DNA from: Reticulascus tulasneorum
Lineage: Eukaryota > Ascomycota > Sordariomycetes > Glomerellales > Reticulascaceae
Assembly (NCBI GenBank): GCA_001557505.1
Contig: LSAX01000002.1
Coordinates: forward strand, 2,790,001-2,854,000
DNA: 64,000 bases
Direction: 5' to 3'
Shown here: positions 1 to 10,360 of the stretch, piece after piece
How the letters are laid out: the number at the start of each line of letters is the position of its first letter
Position numbering within the stretch: the stretch's first letter is position 1
The notes under the pieces: model-generated
What the model was told of the DNA's origin: nothing
Databases searched by the model: none
Seen by the model: only the letters and a program-made list of their open reading frames with translations
Program-made: the position numbers and the translations under genes

Positions 1-174
1 CTAGGGGTGTCGGAATGTTATTTCCAAAAGTAAATAGCATGCTTCAGTATTTATCGTGTCAGGTTGCAGCACTCGTCTCTGAAAAGAGATTCTCTAATTC
101 CAAAACTAATGAACCCGCAAGAGATATTGTACACAAACGCCCCTGAACTCCAAAAGCCGAGCCCCGTTAACATC

Positions 175-2527
175 TCACCACCAGCCGATCCAACCCCATC
201 TTCCAGAGTCTCGTTTGCCTCTTGAGCCCGTCTGAAGAGAGCTCATTGGACGAACTTTCTGCTCTGGAGTCTCGCCATCTAGTTGGCCATGCGAAGCAGG
301 AGGAATCAATCCTCGCATTACACCAGGGCCCATGGACTTACTACTCCTTAATACTGCCACTTTCCCTCGTTCTTGCGTGCTCTCCGCACTTTGGCGCATG
401 GGTGGCCCGCCCAATACTGTCGTCTCTGGCACTACCGGACATGTTGAAGAAGACGACACACGATCAACGCGGGTGGCACGAAAGCTTGAACGCCCCCCTG
501 CGGAGGTCCTCCTGATCTCTGACCAGATCATGCGAGCCTTGTCAGGTTCCCTTACGATAGCCTCTTTCATGAGGCTCGTTTGCCTCACTGGGACCAGAGG
601 CGCAGTGCGAGCTACTGCTTTGAGTGTTTCCACACTCTCTGCTGACCTCTGGGTAAATCTTGTCTGAGACTTGGCTGGTTTCCTTGGGGTAGAGCTATGA
701 GTCGCCAACTCTTGCATGGCGTCTGCGGCTCTTTCTGGCCTCCAGTGAGAGTAAACTATATCGAATAGGGGATTCGTGACTGGTACTGGTCGCGGTGACC
801 AAGGCGAGCGGTGATTGTGGCGTTTCAGCACAGCAGTTGCGACTGTTTCCATCCTCGATTCGAGAGCGGTCAGTCCGTTTGCGACATCAGATTTGTTCTG
901 TGACGGAAATCCCGAGTGGGAATATGTCACTCGAATTTTTAAGTATTCCACTCGAGAGTTTCCAAGATGGAACTCCAAGTCTTCTATCAAATCGTCCGAC
1001 CTTTGCCGCACATGCCCCGAATGTTTAGAAGCGGGAGATGGCTCCAGACGGACATTGGCGAGCAAGAGTATCGTAGATCCTACACAGACAGTCCTATTAT
1101 CCGTCAGACCATATACTACTCAAATGAAAACGCAACTTCTTACGTGGGACGTGGATCATCTTCTAAGAGTCGTGTGACACTACTGTCTCCAACCGGCACA
1201 ACTTCAACCGCCACGTTATACAAGCATCCATACAGAAATGGGTCTGAAATATGTCAGTAGGTACGAAGTTTCATTGACTTCCAGTATTGAACATACCTGC
1301 TTGGAGGGTACTCTTGGCTCCAATTGAATATCTCTCATTAGTTACTGAGAAAAGGGCCATGGACGGCTCTGCCGTTAGAGGTCGACATAGCTGTCCCGAA
1401 ATTTCTATGGACACCCACACGCTGGTTGTATCATCTTCTATTGCCTTTACTTCCGGTGTGACAGTTATGTGAGGTATTAGAACGAGTGTCTTATGCCCCC
1501 GAACTGTGTCTTTGGGACGACTCGACGAGGAAGTGCAAAGGTCTAGCGAAGACCTACTCCCACTGCCGTCGTAGGATAGCTGAAAAGGTGATATTTGTCG
1601 ACTCTTAATACCCAATACTGTTCCTGGCTGCATCAACGAGGTCTTGTGGAGAAGGCTTGCAGTTTCATTGATCTGGGACATGCAACTTGTCGATCTTACT
1701 CTAGTTTCTTGCCTGTTGCGAGATAACCGAGGTGTAATAAAAGATCTCTCTGGCCGGGTTGTTTTTTCTATTGGGCGGGAGGTGCGGGGAGCGAAGCGTT
1801 GAACAGCTTGGTTCATGCTTCGACCCGGTGGTCGTGGTGTAGGCTCGTTGTCGAATTCGGAATCATAGGAGGCTAGAGGCTGTCAGAGATTTGTGAAAGG
1901 ATTTGGGATGTGAATTCTCACAAGCTTGAAAGATCTCGTCATCCACACCACAACGCCACTGTTCCTAACGGTGTATATCCGTGTCGAAATGTTGGCTTCC
2001 TCGGTTCGTCCTTCTCTTCAGAACAGTCAACGGCATATCCCCACCAAGGGGTTCCGGCGCGCTGCCTAGACTCTCGTCCGTGTCTGCGCTACTCCGTCTC
2101 GGACTCTGTCTATTTCCTTTTCTGCCCTCCATTCGCTTGACAATATGTAAGGGTTCTGGATGATCGAGATCCGATTCGCTTTCGTAGGAGAGAAACTCCA
2201 CGTGAGCCGGCTTGCTCGTGGCGGGTGCCATGAATTCGTCGGAGTCTCGAGCCTTTGAGCCTCGTTTGCGAGACCAAGAGCCTCTTTCTGGTTGCTGATG
2301 CTCTCCAAATCGCCCCAGGAGTCCACGGTCTGAGCGCGCTGGTGTATCGTATCTGACGTCCGTCTGTGCCAGCCGAACCAATGCTGTGGCCCCGTTGCTT
2401 CGCGCTCTCCGGCTACGGATCGAAATGATCGGCACACGAAGCGGAATATCAATGCTCCAATGATGATGGGCGGTGCTACGATGGCGAAGATGATGAAGAA
2501 TACCACAACTCCAGAAGGAAGGCTCAT
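175..2527 (-). CDS. Single-pass membrane protein with conserved fungal C-terminal domain
   Basis: Assembled from several exons. Exon 1 (2527-2438, about 30 aa) encodes a hydrophobic helix (VVVFFIIFAIVAPPIIIGAL) after a very short N-terminus, followed by basic residues. Best reading: exon 2 about 2363 to near 1970, exon 3 1879-1297, exon 4 1243-1144, exon 5 1093-175. Exons 3-5 join in phase through GTATGT and GTAAGA donors. The donor of exon 2 and the exon 1/2 junction (GTGTGC donor) are uncertain. The C-terminal half reads as a beta-rich domain (LVLIPHITVTPEV, VWVSIEISGQL, YGCLYNVAVEVVPV, ILLLANVRLEP, VEYLKIRVTYSHSGFP), then a Ser/Arg-rich tail ending GRWGWIGWW. I recall similar uncharacterised proteins across Sordariomycetes but can give no enzymatic function. 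A receptor- or adaptor-like membrane protein is possible. It is the first of three minus-strand genes here. Confidence 0.65.
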
Positions 2528-2752
2528 AAGTCGAATCAATACGAGTTGCACCAGTTTAGGCGTAATGATGAGTTGCAAAGAAATGACTATTCTGATTTCT
2601 TATGGGTATCGAGCATGTTATTGCAAAGAATTCAATTGACGTTGACGTTGACGAGTCTGTCTATCGTCACTCCCACGATAAAAAAAACAGTAGAAACAGG
2701 AAGCAAGAGCAACTCATGCTATAACTCCGCCACGACCCTGTGTCCGTCCGTG

Positions 2753-3930
2753 TTACTCAAGCGGTGCTTCCCAAAGTTCGTAAAAGGTTGTCTTTAACCA
2801 CATCGACGTCATTCTCTTCCATGGGTAGAAAGCGAATCTGCGGTTGTCAGTCTGTTGCGTCTCGCTCCCAACAAGTAGAGATTCCCCACTTACGAGATCG
2901 TCAGCTGGCCCAACTCCTCCGTATAATACTGGCTCGGATAAAGATGCTGAAATGCCCTTTTTGACCCTGTCCTCCCATACGCCTTCCCAGTTCCACTCTC
3001 CAGGATGTCTAGTGGTCATGGTGGATGCGGCTTTACCCGTAGCTGCATTCGCAGGCTCGTTCTGCTGTTTCTTTTTTTCCACATCTCCGAGTCCGTCATG
3101 CCAAGTATTTTCGATTGGGCTCTTAAGTACCTTACCCAGCTGTCGCTGATGAGACCGCCACGCGTGCCACGCACTAGGATTTCCTGCTGCCTCTATCGGT
3201 ACAGAGTCAAGCAAATCTTCATCATCAAATGTGCTCCGTATGTATCGAAGCACCTCGTATGTGGACACATCTCTCTGGGTAGTTTGCAAGTAGCTGGACA
3301 GAACTGCTGGTGGTGAAGCCTTGGAGTCGGGTGTAGTGACATTGCTGAGTGTGCCTTTGACTGCCCTTGACGGAGTCTCTGTAGCAGCTTGCTGGCCGCT
3401 TACTTGTCTGCTACTGCTTAAACTTCTGCTTCCTCTCCCGAACCAAGAAGGGAATCCATGGCGCAGACTGAATCCACCTGGGGGTAATCGCTCTTCATCT
3501 GTGGCGCTTACGGTTCCATTATTCTGGATATCAGTGGTATAGGTGTATGTAGTCAATGGCGTAATGAGGGGGTGGAATATATCCGTTGAGAATGTGACCA
3601 ACGGCGGAAGCCTTGGATAGGTATCAGGAAATGATATCTGGAATCTTAGGATCGCGGTGGCATATGGGCCTGCGTGAACTTAGCACTAATCTTATCCTTC
3701 ATGACCATATGCTGCGGTACCCTTTCTCACGAAGATGACACCAGACCATAGTGTAGGATCGCCGGGCGTCAAACTCACGAATATCCCCTCAGGACAGGAT
3801 TGCTTGAGGCCGGCGCTTACGATCTGTCAGTCCAAAGAGTGGCATTTGAGAAGACATGTGCTACGTACAATTCGGCAAGGAGATTCTGCCTCCTCAGTGA
3901 GGGCATGCTACCCAACTTTGGGACCACCAT
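2753..3930 (-). CDS. AKTIP/FTS-like ubiquitin-conjugating enzyme variant (no catalytic Cys)
   Basis: Three exons, 3930-3865, 3823-3721 and 3669-2753, give 361 aa. The first intron is only 41 bp with a GTAGCA donor; the second is 51 bp with a GTACCG donor. The N-terminal 110 residues have the E2 fold order: LRRQNLLAEL helix, CPEGIFVSLTPGDPTLW, SGVIFVRKGPYATAILRFQI, FPDTYPRLPPLVTF, then TDIFHPLITPLTTY. In active E2 enzymes the last region carries HPN and a downstream catalytic Cys; here it is HPL and no Cys follows. This is therefore an E2 variant, as in the AKTIP/FTS family, which in animals works with Hook proteins on vesicle and dynein traffic. The remaining 250 residues are Ser/Lys-rich with a conserved patch (EVLRYIRSTFDDEDLLDSVP and a WNWEGVWEDRVKKG segment) ending at FYELWEAPLE. 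An alternative ATG lies at 3906. Role in this fungus is inferred only. Confidence 0.8.
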
Positions 3931-4487
3931 TTTGCGTTCAGTAGGACATCTGAACACATGTTCTGTTCACTCCATAATGTTTAGGGATATCTGGGGCAAA
4001 GGTTGAGACATCTTCACCCTTCCCAATTCATGCATTGGAGGGCGGTGAATGAAGGCGGTGAAAGTTCTGCCGGCTTTACTCTTATCGCTGATATCGGTGA
4101 GGCGGGGTACATAGCGGGGCACCGTTCTAACTAGCCGCCGTGAGGCAAAATCCAGCTTGAGAAGACGGTGAGGATGGCGAGCTAGTAGCTGATCCATAAA
4201 TCTCTCTACCCTCAGGTGTAGAGTATCTCGGCGACGGTTCGTCTAAGTTACGGGGATGACAATGGTTGGCTCGACGGACACATGGATACGGCTACGTCTT
4301 GGCGATGTGGAACGAAGCAATCATCACCAGACCCTTCGCCAAGTGTGCTGTCGGGTTACTTGCCGTACAAGAGCTATTCGGCCCGCTACAGAGAAGAACT
4401 AGCTCTACATACGCTGTACATAATAAATATGAGGAATTGCTTGCATCAGTTATAGAAAGTCAAGTGCAGCTACTCAATACAGCCCAC
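3931..4487. other. Intergenic, no supported gene
   Basis: This 557 bp stretch separates the E2-variant start from the 3' end of the CCDC124-like gene. A 76-codon minus-strand reading frame (4197-3967) ends 37 bp before the E2-variant ATG, but it has no recognisable domain and is out of frame with it. It is probably upstream leader or promoter sequence. Confidence 0.5.
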
Positions 4488-5231
4488 TCAGTCTTTGGAA
4501 CCGAGTCTGGTTTCGATCTTGCCCTTCTCCTTCTCTCTAAGATCAGCGAGCTCCTCTTTGGTCATGTCGTAACGAGCCGTGACCTGATTGAAAGGGTTCT
4601 CTGGGCTCTTCTCGAATTCCTTCCTGATCTTGTCCTTCTTCTGGTTTTGCCGCAGACCCTGGCCGCTGCCATCCGAGTCCATTTCCGCAAGCCGCCGTTC
4701 CTCGTACGCCGCGAACGCAGCCTTGAACCGCCTCTCGGGATGCTTGTCAACCTTCGCGTCCGTTGGGCCAGTCAAAGATAGTGCGTCGAGTGCGTTGTCA
4801 ATACCTGTTGCGTTCAGCGCCGCAAGTGGCCCACGATCTTCGTCGAGCTGGCCCAGGTCCAATCCACGTGCCTTCTTCACAGGGGCCTTGGATTTCTTTG
4901 GTGCAGACCGGCCGGGTGTGTTGGCTTCATCTTCTGCGAGCAATGCATCTTTCTCGGCTTTCTTCCGAGCCTGCTCAGCCTTCTTGGCAGCTTCGGCTTC
5001 TCTATTGGCGACCGGGGCATATTAGTATGGTTTAACCAAAGAGAGGGTATTTGCTGCCGCTTCTTGTCCTCACTTTTTCGCGTTGTTCTTGGAGCCCTTC
5101 TGCCAATCTTCTTCCTCGGTCGCCGCCTTCTGTGCGTCTACTGCGGCATTCTTCTGGGCAGCCGCATCCGCCTTTCGAGCTTGGCCAGCGACTTTCTTGC
5201 TGCCCTCTGCCCCTCCTTTCTTACCAGCCAT
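4488..5231 (-). CDS. CCDC124/Oxs1-type ribosome-associated coiled-coil protein
   Basis: Two exons, 5231-5074 and 5001-4488, separated by a 72 bp intron (GTGAGG donor, ACTAAT branch-like site, AATAG acceptor), give 223 aa. The protein starts MAGKKGGAEGSKKV and continues as a highly charged Ala/Lys/Glu coiled coil across the splice junction (KKEAEAAKKAEQARKKAEKD). It then has the conserved C-terminal domain: KVDKHPERRFKAAFAAYEER, RQNQKKDKIRKEFEKSPENP, FNQVTARYDMTKEELADLRE. This domain defines the CCDC124/Oxs1 family. Family knowledge: the animal member and yeast Lso2 bind idle 80S ribosomes and help them recover from dormancy, while fission yeast Oxs1 is linked to diamide/Cd stress responses. 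Length and order are normal for the family. The start is the first ATG followed directly by the expected N-terminus. Confidence 0.9.
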
Positions 5232-6233
5232 GACTCTTGGTTGGTGGCTTGCTTGGCGCGTTGCGGAATATAATTGGTGGCACGGTGGGAATAAGAGTGT
5301 GCAAGGGCTGTGGGCGTCTTTGATGATCGGTCTATTCCAGGGACATTGACGTGGCTGTCGCCAAAGATTGAGATGTCGTCAGAGATGATGTTAAACCGAG
5401 GAGCCTGGCTGCGGATTTTTGACAAATCACTGCAAGACGATCCAGGCAATGCAATGTATGCGTCTCTCGGCATACCTACATGGTCAGTCCCCGTCGCACT
5501 GTGTCGATCATGCCCGAGACCCCATCTGCACTGTGCGGGTGACCACGGCATGAACCGAGGACCTCCACCCCAGCCAGTCAGTTGGCCTTCCTGGAGTCGG
5601 TGAAAGTGGTATTGCTTGTTCGAACTGAATGTATGTTATTTTGAGGCGTCACCAACAGGGAATTGCTTTTGCTTCTGCTTTAGCCCCTGCAGTGCTTCTT
5701 CCGCATGTCTGCGGCTTCGCGGCTTTGCGGCTTTACGGCTGGCTCCTTTGCTTTGCCTCTCACAGCCTCGACTTAACTTACTGACAGGTATAGTGGTCAA
5801 TCACATCTTCATCCATGCACAGACGAGGTTACACAAGCACTTCGTGTACATGGGACATGACATCTAAGTATCTGTGCCCTTTGCGGTGATTTGCCTTACC
5901 GAGAATAGCCTGCTTCCGTCTACTCTTGATCGGAACGACGTCTCTCTGCAGACTCTACCTACTTATTCTGAGACTATGGCTTGCCATCTCATGCACTTCC
6001 AGGCGTAGCTGCTCCTACCATCGGTGTGGCTTGCATTTTGTTGGCCGCCTCTGCTTTGGCTTTAGCAGTACCAAAGGTCAGATCCCCCAGATCCATCACG
6101 AGCCTCCCTTAATAGATACTTTGATACCGATCGGTCTAGGGCGTAGGGGTCCGCCCAGGTAGCCACCCATCATCTCCAACGGGATGCGGGCATAGCCACC
6201 AACTTGTCTTGACAGATAGCCCATCCCTGGTGT

Positions 6234-6247
6234 CTACTACGTAGTAG
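6234..6247. repeat. 14 bp perfect palindrome (TACGTA core)
   Basis: The sequence CTACTACGTAGTAG is its own reverse complement. Related TACGTAGTA-type words recur in other intergenic stretches of this window. It may bind a symmetric dimeric factor or be a chance repeat; nothing here decides. Confidence 0.6.
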
Positions 6248-9200
6248 CAGTCGCCATCGACTTGTTACACAAAGCGCTCATGCCCTCCTTTTCGTCCAGG
6301 CTGATACAATAGCAGAAACTTGAGCGTCTGGTATTTTCCAGTTGCCACGCTGTCTTTCTGTCCAAGTGACCTTGGTGACGCCTATCACTTCAAGTCTCGC
6401 CCCTCCCAACCTACGAGTCTGGCGTCTAGCTTCTGTGGCTTCTGCAAGAAGCGGCTCAAGATGGCCTATCACGATACCATGTCTGCTTTCGACGGCGCCG
6501 GATCCCTCCGAAAAAAAACTCACCGGCTTGCTGTAAGCCTCAAGAATAGGGAACCCACAAGCCTGAGCTGATCGTAGAGCTTGATCAAGTCTAGGGGATG
6601 CTTTCTATAGATGCCACGTCGCCATCACAGCCACACGAGCATCTCGGAGGGTCACATGGATCAGTCTTCCACTAAGATTAGATTTAACACTGCACGAACG
6701 TTGCACCTTTGTCATTTGTCATTATACGACCTTATTTCAATCTCCGTGGCACCCGAACACGGGTGTGTTGATCTTCGCTGACCGGGACATTGTGGATGCT
6801 GATGTATGATATGGCAGAGTCGTCTCAGCATGCCATGAACATATCGCATAATATTATTCGTCGACAATCGGGATTAACTCACCTATGCCGTCAAGCAACT
6901 CAGAGGCGCCCGGCACACATCCACTTCCCTGGATTCTGGGGAATGTGCAGGCCAGCAGCCATCAGGCTGCATGGGGAATGCATGAAGGGAAGCATGTGGA
7001 CTGCCTCGAACAGCCATCATCTCGAGCCGCTTTCTGATTGATATCAAAGCACTTGTACGGCGGCCTATGCATCTGCCTGCCCAACTCGGAGACAGTCGTT
7101 ATGAGAATTCAATATCGCCTGGAAATCGTGAATCTGAAAACTGCTTACCGGAGAAGTTGAACGCCTTCAATATGCCCAGATCCACGCTGATTAGGCCAAG
7201 ACCCAATGGCTCATTATGATTAGCAACAGGAAGCAATCTATGGACGCAGCATTCCTTTTCTGTTCGTCCAAAGCGGTCACACTGCCGGTGTTGATGTTGT
7301 GTAACATGGGCTCGAGGTCCGATCGAACTGGATCAATGCAGCGCGGCTTTCTGCGCGTTACCTGAATCCTCTGTCGACAAGACGGTCGGGTGGGACCATG
7401 ACAATACTGTACTCTATTTCAAGTAACCGAATCAGGGATTCTTTTGGTTGTTGAACCATGTATATCGAATGCCGAGTGCCATATTGGCTAGGGGGTTCGG
7501 TTGGTAAGAAGCGCCAGGGTCAAGGATCTACACCGGCTTCTGAAGACCCCAAAGTGACCAGTCACATTACAATCCCAGCAACGAAGGAATTCGAACATAA
7601 CGCTAATGTATGAGTTAAGCTTTATGGCTAAGTCGAACAAGGATTTGAGGGTTTTGCAGTGTTGGCCTTCTCACAAAGTGTGCTTCTGTGGTCCGCACAA
7701 CATATCCGATGTATGAAACCGGTGAGCAGACCAATCTGACCAGGAGGAGAAGCCTGAGTCGGCCACCGCCGCTCGGCTCGCCCGGCGTTCAACTGAAAGG
7801 AAATCAGTACGTATCTGGTCTTCCAAATACCTACCTGACTCCTGGGTCGAAACTAGGCACGCCACTGGGCTTATCACGCCAGACCACATTCAATTCCTTC
7901 GACAGCCTCCACGTAAATGCAGTCACGAAAGGGTTATCACTCCTCATATTTCTGCGCCTCGATCATGCAGGGATTAGGCATAACTGCCAGATCATGGCCA
8001 GAGACGAGTTCGTGAAAAGCAAACTTTGCGGATGCCGTTGGAGCCTTCTTGCGGGCCACTGTGCCCAGGAAACTGTGTACTTTGCACCCAGTTTCGTATG
8101 TTGATCGACCAAGTTGCGAAAGAGCTTACTAGACCGAAGAGCTCTATCTAGGGAACTTCTCAAAGAAGGAAGGCTTCTTCTACGGGGCTCAAAACAATGT
8201 AGCTCTGGCTCGGGTGGAGGACGGAAACAAAAGCCCCCTAATAAAGCAGACCTAGGTGTAACTGGCAACGCACTGCGATCCAATTGCAGTAGCAACTACT
8301 GCGAGAAATCGGGTATACATATGTTCCTGCTATTGAGAACAGTATCCCAAGCAAGGGTAAATGAAATAAGTAACAGCAGTTAGGTAACAGTTTGAATCTC
8401 TGTTCACCCCATGAAGACATATTGAACCGTAACAAGACTGCCAGGGATGCATTGAGTGGGCCGCCTTCGGCTTACGACAGAGCTCTCATACCTGATACCG
8501 GTCTATTGTGTTTGTAGGACGTAACTAGACCAGTGCCATGTCTTACGGCATTACTAACACCACACCATGGTCCGAAACAGTGGCGATGCCATCTTATGAT
8601 CCGCCTCGCTCTACAAACAAGATCGGGGTCGGCTGCACCTGTCATTTTAGAATAGGATCCGAGGAAGCTATGTCGACACGGATATGGACAAGGCTGCAGC
8701 AAAACCGAACGGGCCGCCCGGATCTTCAGCTGAACAAGCCAACGCCGACAAAGACACAAGCCATGCTGATGTCAGAAAGCACTTGCATTCCTCCGTTTTC
8801 AAGGTTGCCGCGTCTATTAATTGGAATTTTATATGCAAGAGGCGCCAACATAATCTTGGGATTTGACGCGGGAGCTGCCAGCCACTGGGCTCTGACGTCC
8901 ACATCCTGGCCAGCAAAGCCAATGAGGACGAATATGCATTGTGATACGGAGATATCTTGATGATGGCTTGCAGAAGGTTTGACCCAAGTTTGGATTGGGG
9001 GTACTTCGTACGCTGACCAGCAAGATCAAAGCTTACATCAAACCAACAACACATTCGTGCGGGGACACCCTGGTCGTTTAGTTTCAGCTCCCGTCAAATT
9101 TGGATTGAAGAAGCAGCTCACGCAGAAGAAGTGAGCACGCCCAATGGCGCTATATCAGTCGTAGCATGTAGGCGGCCCGGACGGACCACGTACTAGATGG

Positions 9201-9610
9201 CCAGCCGCATCGCTGTAGAAAGACCAACCGTCAAGATATCTGACAAGCAAGTGTCGAGACCACATTGGCTCACATCCGCCCACAAGCAGCCTCTTTCTAC
9301 CACCAGAAGACCATATTAAGCTGTTGGTTCTGCGATGGACTGTCAGCTCAGTCTTGGCAGCTGGCAGAAGCGGTAATATGTACGAAGTATGATCCTTCGA
9401 TTCCAGAAGAGGGTGGCCGCCGAGAAACAAGTTGAATCCCTGCGGCTTACGAGCCATTGATAAGAAACTTGGGACTTCCCGTCCTCGTTCCACGCGGCTG
9501 GACACGATCCGGCCAGACGAAGTGTGGCCGTAGCCGGTACATGCATTAGCATCCATTGTGCTGGGTCCTTGAGGATGCTTGCCTTGGAATTAGGGCGCCA
9601 TACATCTCAA

Positions 9611-9623
9611 CCCCCCCCCCCCC
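9611..9623. repeat. Poly-C tract (13 bp)
   Basis: Uninterrupted run of 13 C bases in intergenic DNA. Such runs are prone to length error in sequencing and to replication slippage. Confidence 0.85.
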
Positions 9624-10230
9624 GTATCATTCTTGGAAAACGACAAGGTCTTCAGCAGCGAAGTACTGAAATGAGAGTATGGCGTTGGGTCCTGAGGAGA
9701 TGAAATGACGCGGATGGATAGGTGCGGGCGTTCGTTGTAAGGTGATGATGCAGTTAGGAAGATTTGCGATGGCACGCTGACCAGTGAGAATTGCAGCCTG
9801 GTGTAGTGGCATCACGGGATGGAGAGACGAGGCGCTGGGCTAGATGCAGGGTGAGTTAGATGAGACTACCATGCATTGTTGGCGACGTTAAATCGATGAC
9901 AAGCACTATGGACACTCACTACCAGGTGCAGTGGGGATGGTGGGCGTGTTCTACGCATCATCTACGAGTCATACGAGACGACGAGCGACCGCCTTGGATC
10001 TTCCAGAGTTCTTGTGAGGTCTTTACTGCAATAAGTGATTGAGTTCTAGAAGTGAGGTGAGTGACGCCTTACTTCAGTCAACTATTGCCTAGCCTGTGCC
10101 GGCTGGGAGGGGGGGTCGGTCAGATCGCAAGGGTTTGCTGAATAAAGTTCTCTATAAAAGATATACCGGCATGCACTACTTCGTACCCTAAGCCATTTGC
10201 CACAGAAGGTGCTACGCTAATAAGGTACTT

Positions 10231-10360
10231 AACTACCTTACCTTAAGTCACTGATAGTGTACCTAGGTAGGTAGGCAGCGCTTCCTGTTCACGCCAGACC
10301 TACCTTAGTCTGCCAGTCGAATAAACAGGCACCCAAATTACTACCTTACCTTATTTAGGC
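10231..10360. repeat. Cluster of TACCTTACCT / CCTAGGTAGGTA motifs
   Basis: Within 130 bp the words CTACCTTACCTTA, CCTAGGTAGGTAGG, CCTACCTTAG and CTACCTTACCTTATTTAGG occur in both orientations. The same 5-6 bp word (TACCT/AGGTA) recurs at about 20265, 39440, 40567 and 53624, always outside genes. Confidence 0.65.

Noticed and set aside
3967..4197. 76-codon minus-strand frame just upstream of the E2-variant gene, considered as its first exon
   Set aside because: It ends in a stop before the E2-variant ATG, no in-phase donor was found, and the E2 fold already has its normal N-terminus from 3930.
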